This document shows, piece by piece, positions 49,571 to 62,752 of a stretch of DNA of 64,000 nt; position 1 is the first letter of the stretch; the number at the start of each line of letters is the position of its first letter. Position numbers and translations under genes: made by a program. The notes beneath the pieces were generated by a model. The model worked only from the letters and a program-made list of their open reading frames with translations, was not told the DNA's origin and ran no database searches. The stretch comes from Brugia malayi (lineage: Eukaryota; Nematoda; Chromadorea; Rhabditida; Onchocercidae). The stretch spans positions 15,868,721-15,932,720 of the forward strand of contig NW_025062479.1 of assembly GCF_000002995.4 (NCBI RefSeq), in the 5' to 3' direction.

Positions 49571-52500
49571 TGATTAATTAATTTAATTAAAACAAACAAA
49601 AGATGATATTACTAAAATATCAAACGTAAGATGATAACATATAGTATAGACTATCATTACAAAATGAAATGATAGAAGGATAACTGATATAATTTTTGAA
49701 ATGATTTTAAAATATTTTCATTGAATTAATTTTAAATCTAACAAATGCAAAAATACTAAAATTATTTTAGATGGTGTAGTTTTTAAATTTATTATCACAA
49801 ATGGAAATATTCTAGGAAGGAATTTGATTATTGTAGATATTTTGCTAGTAATATTTAATAATTCTCATAGTAAATTTAATAAAATTTATTGTCTTTTACT
49901 AATTCTTATCACTGGAATAATAGGATGATTTCAGAAATAATTTTATTTATAAGAAAAGATACTTACAGGCTGATTAGAAATAAACTAATAAAGTAATTTG
50001 GAAGTATTATTATGAGATATCATATCGTATTAAACTACTAAGACAAAAAAAAAATGATATTCCATTTGATTAAATGATTCAGTTTAAATGTGAACGTATT
50101 AATATATCTTTTGAGAATTTCAAATGAATGCAAATTTCAAATGGTCATTAATTTTTAGAATATTTTGTAAATCTTACATGAAAACTGTTAGACGAATAAT
50201 TTAATTGTTTTAAAGACTGCAAAAGTGAGCGAACAAAGATATTAGGAATAGATGCTATATTGATTTGATATAAATATTTCATCCTTCAGTATTAATTCAT
50301 AATCGAAATCTTTTCATATTCTTTTTTAAATTTATGAAAACTCTAAATAGTAGAAGGAAAACGAAAAATTTTCAAAGGAAGGAAACATAAGAAGAAAGTT
50401 TCAAAATTAATCAATACTCTATGTTTCAACATTATTCTTTTTCACCAAATATAATTCTGAGACTTTTTCTCTCCCAAAGAAAAAGAAAAAAGAAAAAAAA
50501 GAAACATATATAATTTAATTAGTGCTTGAAATAAGGAAGGAACAACTGAAAAAACAACATTTTTATAGTAACTGGAAATGTTGTTTGAAGGAATTAATCA
50601 GGACTTGAATAATATATATTTAACAGTTGAAATATATAAACAAGCCATGAGGCACGAAATAAGGAAAGAGTAGAGGTACAACGGGTTGCATTTTTGGAAA
50701 TTAAAAATTAAGTATGAGATGGAGTTTTACAAAGTTTTATAGATATGATAATATAATTTATAAAATTGAATCTTTCTTTCATTTCACTTTTCATACTTAA
50801 ATAATGAAAATATTGGAAATATAATAAAATAAAAGTATACACTGCACGAATTTTCAAATAAACCATGAATAACTATTTTATATAATTAATTAATTAATTA
50901 ATTAACGGAGAAAATAATAAAATATATTAAAATATATCTAAAATATCATTTCAGTGAATATAATGTAATTATAAAATTGCCATTTCTTTTTTTTTTTTCT
51001 CTTTTACTAATATTCATATTTGCTAATACAATGTACAGTCATTTATTTAAGATAGCAAAAGATGAGCAGAATAGAAAATACAAGTGGAATTTATTATAAA
51101 AATAAAATTATCAACGACAATGATAAACGATAATAATGTAACGCACAAAATTTTGCATAATAAATTTTATTAATTTTAATAAAAAATAAAAAAATATATT
51201 GTTAAAAAAAATATTATAATAAAAAATTATTATTAAAAAAAATATTACATAATAAATTTTATTAATTTTAATAAAAAAAATATTATTAAAAAAATATTAA
51301 TAAAAAAAATATTTTTATAATATTTAATAAAAAAATATTAAAAAAAGAAAAAAATATTCAATAATATTGAGTGAGGATTTAGACAGAACTATCTTTTACT
51401 TATAAATTATAAAAACTTTAATAACACTGAATATTATAAAAAGGAATAAGGAAGGTGAAAATAAGCAAAATTCACTTAAACATTTCATGTATATAGTATG
51501 CTTAAATTTATTTCTTTTTTTTGTTCTTATAGTTTATTAATATTGATGTAATAATACTATTAATTATTATTATTTTTGTTATAAATATTATTACAAAAAG
51601 GTAAATAGAGATAAAGGAGTAAATAGAATTTAAAGACTTATTTGTGAATTTCGGAAACATATTTCTAAAAAATCTCTTTTTTTTTTTTCGAATCTCTTTT
51701 ATAACATTTTTTACAGTTGATCGTATAGGATTTTAATCATTCATTTGTTAAATAAAATTTTTCTATTTGTTTTGGGTTTCAGTGTAATTTTTAAAGGAAG
51801 GGAGTAATTAGATCAGTGAAATAAATAAATATAAACCTTTTAAAGACATTTATTAATTAAAAAAGAAAGAAATCTTTTCTTAATGAATGTGATATTCGAT
51901 GAAAATGAAGTATCATTGAATATCAAGAAGCACAAAAATAAAGATAGGAAAAGGTTTAATTAGTTTTCTAGTAATTTTAACGACTATTAGAAATCAGTGA
52001 TTGTATAATTTCGATTAAATATTTTCCAATTATGATTACTAAATAACAATCATAATGAATGATGTTAGAATCAATTCTTTAGAAAGCTTTCTAATATTAT
52101 CCTATTTTATTTTCATTTTCCTAACTTCAATAACTTTCATTTTTCTAATTTCCTAGTTTTTCATATTATTAATTTAGCTTTTAAAAACGAGAAAAGATGT
52201 GGAAAAAGCTTTACAGGATTTCAAGGCAAAATTAAATTATGCAAAAAAAAAGTTTTTTTCTCTTTCTTTTTGCAGATTTTTGCAGAGCATTGCTGAAAAT
52301 GGGAAATTATGAGAGTAATGGAAGTGATATCGATTATTTTGAAATATAAAAACTAATAAAAGCTTGAAAAATGCTTTCAAGTGCTATTTTCAGAGCTTAC
52401 ATTCATCTTTCTTTAGTAAGTTTTAAAAAAAAATGGGGAAAAAAAGAGAGATTTGTGATAATAAAACTATGTCACTAAAAATCTTTCATTTTAAATTACA

Positions 52501-54176
52501 ATAATTAAGCATTAGTAAAATTTGCATATTTCTAAAATAAAATTCTCAACAATTTTTATTTAATTACTACTGTTTAAAAAATGTTATCTCAATGCTTCAT
52601 CATTCATTAAATGCATAACATTTATTTTATTAATTCATTTATATGATGCATACAAGATATTCAACAATTTATCGATAAAATCCTCAAAAAAAGAAAAGAA
52701 AAAAATTAAATTTATCAATGGAATTTTCAAAAACAATCAAATTTTACTGATGAAATTTTCACAGAAAGATTAATTTGTCTATGAATTCCCAAGAGTGCAC
52801 ACTAATTTGCCAATAGAATTCTCAAAAAAATTGATTTCAATTATTCATTTCTCTTTTCTTCACCACTCATACTATTTTCAATTGAATATCTGTTTTGATT
52901 GGCCTAAATAAAGAATGTATATCTAAATGGTAAACAAAAAAAGAATCTTTTTACCTTCTAAAAGATAAAAAAGAGAAAAAAAAAAAAAAAAAACAAGCAA
53001 ACTTGAAACTTCTTAACAGTTTATACAGTTCACTTTTTTTAAAAAAGAAAAAAAAGATTGAAATAATATGTTTAAATGTTCCAGATAGATTTTTAGATAT
53101 CAACATCTATAGAAATGTAAATATCCAAGTTCGGAAAGATGAAATAATGAGGAAAGTTCTGAAATTTAAAAAAAAAAAATGTAGGAAAAATTGAAAGATT
53201 TATTCATCAGATGTCGGATAGAAAAGAAGGGAAAGACAGTTTTTCTTTCTTTCCTTTTCTTTTTTCCTTTCCTTTCAATTTCTAGGACATCTGTGTGACA
53301 ATCGATGATAACATGCCCAGAGAGAGGATGATAGTAAATAATATGGCCGATAGAGGGAGAGAATAATGAGTTTATCGATTTTATTGACGTTTGAAGAATG
53401 AATGAATGAATAATAATTATTGTCTCATTGCGAAATGAAAATCTTTGATTTCATCAAAATTGGGTTATAACAATTATTTCTTCAAATTTATGATGTCGTC
53501 GTCGTTGATGAGGAAAATATTATTTTATTTAATTTCAGTAAATTAATTGTTTGGCAGTGAAAATAATATGATAGTGATTAATATAATTATAACGATGATA
53601 ATTTGATAATGAAAACGAAAAGCTAGTGATTGTATGGAATATAGAACAAGAAATATCTGTGACAATATTAACGATTTGATGGCATTTGGTAATGATGATA
53701 ATGGTGATAAGATAATGATAAGAGTTATTGTTGAATTGTGAAACAATGCGTACGAAAAATCTTAACTTCAATATAATTTTTAGATATATATATATTAAAT
53801 ATTAAAATTTATTATCACTTAAAAATTGAAATTTCTGATAGATTTAAATATCTTAGTTCAAACGCATTGTGTCATCATTCTTCGTAGTATTAATGTATGC
53901 ATCAATGATTAGTCAATATTGAGATAAATAAATATTCATTTGGTCGGAGTGATATTACTATTATTATCAGAAAATACGAAATGATAGATGCAAATGATAT
54001 GAGAAGAGAATTTTGTAACATACTTTCAGGGTGACACGTCACTTACGAATTTATATCAGTAAGCACATATATATGATAATAACAGTAAGACGCACATGTC
54101 TCATAATAATAAAGCGCGTAGGTCTGGTAGTATTTATATGAGGAGTAAATGAAAAATTGATAAAATAAAGGGAATG

Positions 54177-54335
54177 ACGATTAATTCTAATTAATCAACT
54201 GTTAAATCACGATTAATTCTAATTAATCAACTGTTAAATCACGATTAATTCTAATTAATCAACTGTTAAATCACGATTAATTCTAATTAATCAACTGTTA
54301 AATCACGATTAATTCAAATTAATCAACTGTTAAAT
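54177..54335 (+). repeat. 32-bp minisatellite, five copies
   Basis: The unit ACGATTAATTCTAATTAATC plus AACTGTTAAATC is repeated five times. The first four are the same; the last has one C to A... change in the middle (TTCAAATT for TTCTAATT) and a changed final base. There is no unique spacer, so this is not a CRISPR array. Confidence 0.95.
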
Positions 54336-56928
54336 TAGTTTAAATTAACAATTTATTTTAATGTGTATATTTTGAATAATTTTAAAAATTAAACCAGCTT
54401 TAAATTCCAAGAGGAAGTTTTAAAAAAAGTGGAAAATATGGAGTGAGATGGGTTACTTAAATGTCAATTTATTAACAAATGATAATCATTGAAGTTTAGG
54501 TAAATCTATGCCATCAAAAGTTCGACTACACAATTCTCATGCAAATTTTTCTAAAAGCTACTGAGAATTCCCAGCATAATGTGAGATAAAACCACTCATA
54601 AATCTCGGAATAATCGAATTTCATATATAATGATTTTAAATAGTGATTTTGACATATTAAAAATAGTTAATTTGATTGTTGTAAAATATAATTTCCGTTT
54701 ATAAATTAATCATAATAATTTTAGTAACATTAATCTTCTAGCAGTGATAACAGCCGAACTGTTCATTTTATTATTTTTCTATGTTTTAATTTTATATTTT
54801 AATTTTTTTTAATGTTATATTTTAATTACATCATCCTATTATTCATATTAGTTAATATCAATGTCACTGAGATAAACAAATGGCTTAATTTGAAATACTT
54901 ATTTTTTAATAAGCCAAAATTTTCATTCATATTTCTCTTTTGTATGTGACTACGTGATTATATCCTTTATTGGTGGCTAAATTAACAAAAAATTTAATTT
55001 TTCATCATTTCATCACAAAATAGCAACTAAAATGTAATTTAATTACCATTTTTCTTTTTTTCTCTCAACAAATCTATCCATTTGTTTGTAATATTTCTAT
55101 CATTTTTTATTCGTTCGCATATTTCAACCGATATTTCAACTCTATTAAAATATCAGAATTTGTTTTTCGTATTGGTTAAACGATGGCTAATCGATAAAGA
55201 AAAATTAATTTTTTTAATGGATTAAATCAATTTAATCTTCAATGTAGTACAAAATGCAATTTAGTTTCACTCTTTTCTGCTTTAAAAATGAAAAGCATTA
55301 AAGAATAGCTATTTACTTGGCTGAAAAAAAAGAAAAAAGATTGAATGTTTAATTTCAGGGATAGATTTGTCAACAAAAAATTAAGGGAAAATCACATAAG
55401 CGGAAAAAAAGAAAGAAAAAATGTTATTATAAACGATTAGGAAATTTGTTGAAGTTAAATAAGTTTGACATTTGATAATTGCATAACAGTGTTTTCATAT
55501 TTTTTAAAACTTTTTTGCGTTTTACTATCTTAATTAATCAGTATATGATAATGATTGATTTGCATTTACATTAAATTATTAATAATACTAAAGGCTTATT
55601 TTTCCACTGATCTTTTGGTGTATTTTGGAAAGTTTGAGAAATTGCAATGATTATAAATCTCCATCAGTCAGTATTCTTGATTTCATGATTTGTTAATTCA
55701 ATTGTTAATATTTTTCTTTATTTCCCGTTGATAGTCTGCTAAATATTTAAATTTATAGTAATAAATACCATGTAGGAAAATTTGCAAAACTCTCAAGTAT
55801 TTCATTCTTTAATATCGCTAACATTCGTTGTTTTATCCTCTCACATTCTAATATGTACAATACCGAGATTAAGCAAAAAATAAAAAGTAAAAATAAGTAA
55901 ACAAATTAAATCAACGAAATGGCTTTTTTGATTTATTTTGCTAAATGAGACTTTCATCAAATTACAATACTTTGTTGTGCACGCTAACGATAAAAATTTA
56001 CAGCAAACAAAAAGTTATCGAAGGAATAAAAAAAAAGGCAAAGAAAAGATGGAAAAAAAGGGAAAACGATGGTACAGAAAAAATTATTTTCTATTAATTG
56101 CATAAATGTTTGCTCTATTTGTTTGCAATGTTTTCCAATCTAAAATGTTTGTTTATTTATTCTTACAAATATATTAATCTGTCCATATAATTATAAATAA
56201 ATATATGTATATATGAATTATCAAAATTACTCTTTCCTATCCTTAATTCTTATTAAATGAATGTAAAAAAAAAAAAAAAAAATTGAAATGATGTTGTGTA
56301 AATAATAGTAGATAAAATGAAACTTCTGAAAAAAAAAAAAAAAAAAAAAAAAACGTGAAATTATCACAAAGTCAAATTGTACAGAAACTTAGAAGAAAAA
56401 GTTAAGGAAGAAAATTAGAATTAACAGAGCTAACAAAAACGAATCATAGAAGAAAGAAAGAAGTGAGAGTTTTCAATAAATTATTTTATATTATATATGT
56501 TTATAGGAAATGAAAAGGCATATGGCTATTGTGAGTACACATAGAATATTTGTTTACGTATGCGTAAAAAAAAAATATATAATATATATAAGGCATAAAT
56601 GTATTTACGTATACATATAAACATATTTACGCGTAACATGAATGTATTTATGTATGCGCATACATCAAGCACATATATTCAAGTATGTGTGTGTAAAATG
56701 GATTTTGTCCAATAAAAATATACACTAATGCTGTGCTGTTTATCGTTTGCTAGGCTGTTTATCCTGGGCGCTTTAGTCTAGGCTGTTTATAAGACTCAAA
56801 TATATGCTTCATTTGGTCTTAAGCTTCAACTTTCTAACCTTCTAAATTGGAAATGCTCGATAAGCTAATAGAAGACTGGAAGGGACGAAAGAGAAAGCAA
56901 ATTCGATTTATAATACCCTTGCATTGTA

Positions 56929-57012
56929 CTAATAGCCTCCATCAAAGCATGCTACTACTGCATTAGTAGGATTGTGGCGGTGATGGTGGTAGCCCATTCC
57001 GCCCCAAATATT
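56929..57012 (-). CDS. Possible small terminal exon, Gly/His/Tyr-rich
   Basis: On the minus strand an open frame of 27 codons and TAG reads NIWGGMGYHHHRHNPTNAVV and ends ACFDGGY. A weak acceptor (TTTGAG) precedes it. The patch is richer in G+C than its surroundings. Gly/Tyr/His-rich small secreted or membrane proteins exist in nematodes, but I cannot place this one. The plus strand is open too, so the call is weak. Confidence 0.22.
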   Translation of the reverse strand, partial: NIWGGMGYHHHRHNPTNAVVACFDGGY

Positions 57013-59070
57013 CTCAAATCACATTTTTCCAGTATCTCGTTTCTTCTGTCATTTCTCATTTATTATATCTAGTTCTAGCAAAAGCATTAATTTTCTTTAA
57101 TATTTCAAGTTAAGAATATTTTCAAAATGGATTTTTGATCATGCATTAAGTGATATTGTATATATTAATCGAGAAAATCACTAATATAGCAAGGAAAAAA
57201 CCATTGATAATGCTTGCTATATATGAAAATCATTGATGAAGTTGGATGCTTCAATTCATTCTTCATTTTTTATTGTTTTATTCCAACCAACATGCTTGAT
57301 TGAGTTTTAGAAATACAATAAACGTCAGTTTAATGTCAGTTTTAGTGAAATAGTGGCTGAAAAAAATTAGTTGTTGTTTTCTGTTTTCCCCTGAAGTATT
57401 CTGATATTTAGATTTTTTTTATTCATTATTATTTCTTTCAATTGAATAGCATTCCTAATGTGTTTGGTAATAATAATAGTAATAATAATAATTTATTATT
57501 ATTATTATCCATTGTTTCAAATCAAAATGCTAAATAGGATGCAATGTATTTTTTGTTTGTTTTTTAAAATAACGAATTTTCTAACGCTCATTTTACAAAT
57601 TAAATTTCATATTTTATTCAATTATTTCATTGCAATATACAATACCTTAAGCTGTCAATCATACATCAGTTAAAAAGTTCAGATCTATTTTACTTCAGTT
57701 GAAACTTAAAAAAATAATGCTGAATTGATTTCGATTAATAATTCAAAGGTTATTTTTCTCTCTTTTACATACATCTTTGGAATTAGTGCAGTTGCCGTTT
57801 TTTTTTTTTTTTTTTTTTTTTTGCTAATATCAAAAATTATAAACAATTCGTGGACAGATGGCATATTGATAATGGAAAATTGAAACAATTGGAATAATTA
57901 GTTGAAATCCAAGCTTTTAATTTTTTGATGCACAATTAGCATTTAAGGGGGATAAAATTGCTAAAATTGTTTTGTGAATGCTAAATTTCGTTTCAAAATT
58001 TTCTTTCATTTGTATATACCTATATTTGCATAATCCGTCAGAATAAAAGTGATAGAATTTAATGGGGAAGTGTGATGCACAAAAGAAGAAAAAAATTTTT
58101 TTTTCTAAAAGATTTCATGTTTTTCCTATTCATTGTAGCTCTCTATGTAATTAATTTTCGTTAAAAAATAAGAATTAATTTGCTGACAGCTAAGTAAATT
58201 TTTGTTAAGATAACAAACAAAAATTTTTTTGAAAGAATTAAATTAAGATTTCTATTAATTATATTTGAGAAAGTTAAATATATCACATAATATTAAGTGA
58301 TAATTCCATTGATAATATAATATTGGATTACATGCATATATTGTCTTTATATTCATCTTTTTCCCTTTCGACCAACAGATAATCTCTTTTAACTTCGATT
58401 AAATTATTTGAGTTATGATCGTGTAATATTTTCATTTGAAACTATAACTGATGAAGTCTGTGGCTTAATTTCTATAAATAATTTTCTGTAAAAGATTTAT
58501 TGAACAATTTGCAGATTGCCGGATGGCTTTTTTGGATGTTACCATAAGCTGTGTGTCTATCTGTTGATTTATTTCTGTTCATTTCATTTGAAATTTTTTC
58601 TACTTCAAACTTTCTTTATACTTTCTTAAGTATTTTTCAATCGAATTTACGCTTAAATTTGCTAAATTTAAAGAGGGAAGAATTTCAGATGCTAATTATT
58701 TGAAAGAAAAAAAATGCTCCAAAAATTAGACTAGTTGATTGATGAAGATACAATATTAAAAAAAATTCCCAATTATTTTCCATGTCCAGAATAATAGTTT
58801 ATGCTTTTCTGGGATTATTTTATTTTTGATCAACCTTTTGAATCCAATTCCCTTTTTCTCCTTTTAACTGCTGCTACATCTTTAATATTCCTGTCGATAT
58901 TTTTAATATAAATTTGCATAATATGAAAAATATGAATTATTAATTTATTTCTTCTTCGTACTTTTCACATCATTTACTGCAAAATAATATTATTGTAAAT
59001 GAAAATAAACAATTAATTAATTGAACGATTGATTGATTGATTGATCTTTTTGTTTCATCTTTTTTTGCTT

Positions 59071-59079
59071 TTAGATAAA
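59071..59079 (+). promoter_or_regulatory. Splice acceptor just before the ITM2 start codon
   Basis: The sequence TTTTTTTGCTTTTAG ends at 59074, five bases before the ATG at 59080. This is a strong nematode-type acceptor and probably the trans-splice site. It also argues against a start further upstream in the same frame. Confidence 0.65.
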
Positions 59080-59960
59080 ATGACGGTATTTACAAAAGTT
59101 AAAAAGGTACCCGAAGTGAAAAAAGTATTGAGGTCAAAAGAATCTGCAACAGTTGTTGATTCAGCCGTTTATCAGCGTGATGAAACCGGAACATTGGCCC
59201 GAATACGGCAGTATAAAAAATTTACAAGTTTATGCATGATATTTTTAATACTTTGGTTACTAGTAGCTTCATTTATGGCTGGCACATTTTTCTATCGTCA
59301 ATTTAATCGTCGTCCAACATATTACGGATGGTGCGGGACAAGTTTTATTCAGCGTGGACGAAATGAACATATGGAAGAAAGTGTGGAGATTAATCCTGAT
59401 GAAGTAAGAATGTTGATTATATGCATTTGGAAGGTCAAACTATTTCAGTAATTGTTGCTAGATAAACTATTTCTTAACTCTAAGCATACTTTTTACATTT
59501 TCAAAATACGAAAAAAAGTTATTCAGTACATTATTTCTATGTTATTTCTCATTGAATCTAATTTTTTCTTCTTGCATTATTTTTAAGTTGCAATGACGAA
59601 AGTTTTAATTTTTGTAAAAAATTTTTCAAAAATTTTAAAATTGAAATAATTTGATTCCTTTCTCTTGTATGATGAACTATTTTTTGGCTAAAATCATGTA
59701 ACATCTAAAAAATTGTTGACTACTTTAGGAAAGAATCTTTTGTTTTTATAACTCATTAAAATTTTACTTTAACATCAGCAACAAAAATCAGTGATCATCG
59801 AATTATTTAAAATGTTTTATCTTCATTGAATTCTATTCGTTCTTGTTACAATGATTTTCCAAAGATAAACGATCCTAAGATATTCCACTAAAAAAAAAAA
59901 AACCTTATCAATGATTTATCTGAATTATCATTCTTCAACTATCAGAATTATTTTACCCTT

Positions 59961-60003
<43 letters not shown>

Positions 60004-62752
60004 TTTTGACAAATAATTACCTTTCAAACAACTGCCACATTGCAGAAATGATAGATAGGAAAATACGTTTGGATGCATTTTAAATTAAATTTTCCTGCTC
60101 GTTACTTTTTATTATGTAAAATAGCTATTTTTATTTATTTTTTTTTTCTGAAGTCTTCTATTTCCTTTCCTTTGCCTTTTCTTTTTCTTTTTCTTTTTTT
60201 TTTTTTTTTTTTTGCTTTTTTCCGATTTCACTCATCAATTTTAGCGATTGCATGAAGGAACAAACGTTATTGAAGAAAAATGAAAAAAAAAACTTTTATT
60301 TCTAAAAATAATTTGAAACTTAAAAATGAATAAAGTTATTTATTTAGAGAAATAATTTAAAAAGATAAGAATTGCAAGAAATAATTTGAAAATTAAAAAA
60401 AAAAAAAAATCTCATTTAACAAAATAATTTGAATGATGAAAAAAATGTTTGCTGTGTATAATTGGCAACAGAGATATTTCCACATGATTAAATATACCGG
60501 GAATACATTCAGTATTTTTAATAATTGAGCTTTTTATTTTTAGAAATAATTTGAAATATGAAAAGAAACAAACCTTCCAATTTATCTGACAAGTAATTCG
60601 GAAGGATAAAAATAAGAAATAATTTTTCATCGAAGATAATTGTGCCAAAACGATTTCAATATCATTCATTTATGAAGATATATTTAACTATCTTGGTAAA
60701 CTAAAAATTGTTTTAAAAAAAACAGTCTTGATATACCAGGAAAAAAATACTTTTTATCGAATAATAATCAAAGGTATTTCTGTCGGAAATACTAATTACT
60801 TTTCAGGAATCATAATTATATTTTGCAGTACTATGAAAGGATTAGTGTGCCACGATTTGGATCAAATCGTCCAGCAGTGTTTGTGCATGATTTTAGAAAG
60901 GTTATTCATTGTTCTAATTACTATAAATTATAGAAAGAAATCGCGAGCTTTTCATTAACTAAAATAATTATTTCAGCACAAATAACAGTGCATGAAAAGT
61001 GCAAAAAGTTAAATCCTATAAAATTCCAACAAACTTTTCAAGTCACACAAAAAAATCATTTTTCATTAATAATTAAGCATCAAAGTTAATCAATCAAATT
61101 ATTCATTAAAATTAAAAATATAGGAATGAATTTTACTTTGATTATGTTTTATTTAGTTAAAAATAGTTCGAGTAATTGCCAATTTCAAAAAATTGTTACA
61201 AATATTTGCATATAATTTTTTTACTTCTTGATATGGTTTGTATCCTTTTGTTATTATTATTATTACCATTATTGTTATTAAATTATTATTTATTTATTAT
61301 TATTACTGTTACTATTATTATTATAGTTATAGTGTTATTATTATATTTGTAAAGCACAACATAAAAGCAGTCATGCAAAAAATGAATTATTTTAGTCAAT
61401 ATATTTTTGCAGTTCAAGTTCGACTTCATATTTTCGATGCCTGTGATATAAGCGCTCTCTTCTATTCAAATGAAATCGTTTCATAAAATAATTTTGATGG
61501 AAATTTTGAATGTTTTTTTGTTGCACGAAGAAAATGGAAAAATTGAGTGTTTTTTGCTTCTTTTTTTAAAAAATTTTTTCTAATTACTACATTTTTTTTA
61601 TAGAATTTGACAGCAATCGTGGATTTATTATCAAATCGTTGTTTTATCAAGGAATTGGATCGAAAAGTTGTTGCACCACCAACTAGTCTCATTGATTTTA
61701 TCGAAAAAATGGAGGTTTTTCATTTTTATTTCAAAGATTAGTAGAAAAAAAGTTTTGCTAAATAAAAGCTATGAATTAGCGCAAAATAAAATTTGTTAGG
61801 ATAATAGCTTAGGAATAGGAATAGTTACATTGCTCGAATGTCTTTTTTGAGCTAAAAATTTTAAAGATTAATTGAAATGTAAGCATAAGATAATTCCCAA
61901 ATGAAATAAAGTGATAGATTTAATTTTTTACTAGCTAGTGTTAACACACTATAGCTTGTTTATTTTTCTTTTCTTTTAGCAATAAAAGTGAATTTTATTG
62001 TTACATGAAGTTCTGGAATATTTTACAATCTCTTTAATTAATGGTGAGATAAATGATTCATTAATCGATGATAATTGTTCAAAGATTTCATGAAGCTCTA
62101 TTTTTTTCTTTTAATATATGTATATATTTTTTCAACATTTCCAATGAGAGCATATTATTTTTTACTTCAAATTTTTGATTACAGAAGGGACATTATAACA
62201 ATCCAGCAGTTATCAGGCGAACTTATCGAATAACCGGTCGTATTACTAATGGTGATATTGAAAATTTGCAGTCACCGATGATCATTCATCACTGTCAACA
62301 TCGAACTGTTTTTGAACTTAATGAAGCTTCCAGATCTATGGAACGAGAACAATGGCATAGATACAAACGAGGTTAGACGTTACTTAAGATTGAATAGCTG
62401 ATATTTTTAATAGAAGAAAGTTGAAAATGCACAGTCAGTTATTAAAAGAACTTTGCACTTCAAAGTTTGTTCTAAAAATTGTTCATGAAGGACAAAGTAT
62501 TACCGTATAATTGAAATGACTGGAAATTTGTAAATTTAATCAATTTCATGCTAATTCTTTTTTTTCTCATTACTTGAAATCTCAAAATTCCAAAACATTC
62601 ATTTTAAAACTTACTTGCGGTAAGCCTATTATATTACTAATGATGCGTAATTTCTTTCTAAGTAAATTTCACTTCTAGAAGTGTTTGAATCACTACAATT
62701 TGCCGTTCTCAGTGGTCAAGCAGTTGAAATGGATAAAATTATAATTAAGTGA
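59080..62752 (+). CDS. ITM2 (BRI) family type II membrane protein with BRICHOS domain, five exons, complete
   Basis: ITM2 proteins are single-pass type II membrane proteins with an extracellular BRICHOS chaperone domain; furin releases a C-terminal peptide. Exons are 59080-59403, 60829-60900, 61604-61714, 62185-62371 and 62679-62752; all phases agree and give 255 residues (human ITM2B has 266). A basic N-terminal tail is followed by a membrane helix at about residues 49-71 (FTSLCMIFLILWLLVASFMA), then YYGWCG, like the human YYCG region. Exon 2 begins YYERISVPRFG and has VHDFRK, like the family's VHDF. The BRICHOS cysteine pair is Cys145 (NRCF) and Cys206 (HHCQH). RYKR at 228-231 matches the furin site. 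The 24-residue peptide after it lacks the two cysteines that close a loop in the human peptide. The last exon rests on phase, acceptor and stop only, so an alternative last exon is possible. Confidence 0.93.
59404..60828 (+). other. First intron of the ITM2 gene
   Basis: The donor GTAAGA directly follows GATGAA, and the acceptor is TTTTGCAG. The intron holds a (TA)n microsatellite at about 59964-60000 and a pyrimidine-rich tract near 60160-60220. No exon was recognised in it. Confidence 0.8.

Larger units (their letters stand above)
49571..59070. other. Intergenic stretch without a firmly recognised gene
   Basis: This holds AT-only low-complexity DNA near 51170-51360, poly-A runs near 56268-56282 and 56330-56353, a poly-T run near 57799-57822, the minisatellite at 54177 and one doubtful small exon at 56929. 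The phrase GGCTGTTTAT occurs twice and GCTGTTTAT a third time between 56736 and 56800. I see no conserved protein. Confidence 0.45.

Noticed and set aside
53535..53771. Ile/Tyr-rich frames near 53535-53771, and similar ones at 57458 and 61238
   Set aside because: They translate ATT/ATA microsatellite DNA and show no conserved motif.
59041..59079. Upstream start for the ITM2 protein (frame open from 59041)
   Set aside because: It begins at TTG, runs through a splice acceptor pyrimidine tract, and a proper ATG lies five bases after the acceptor.
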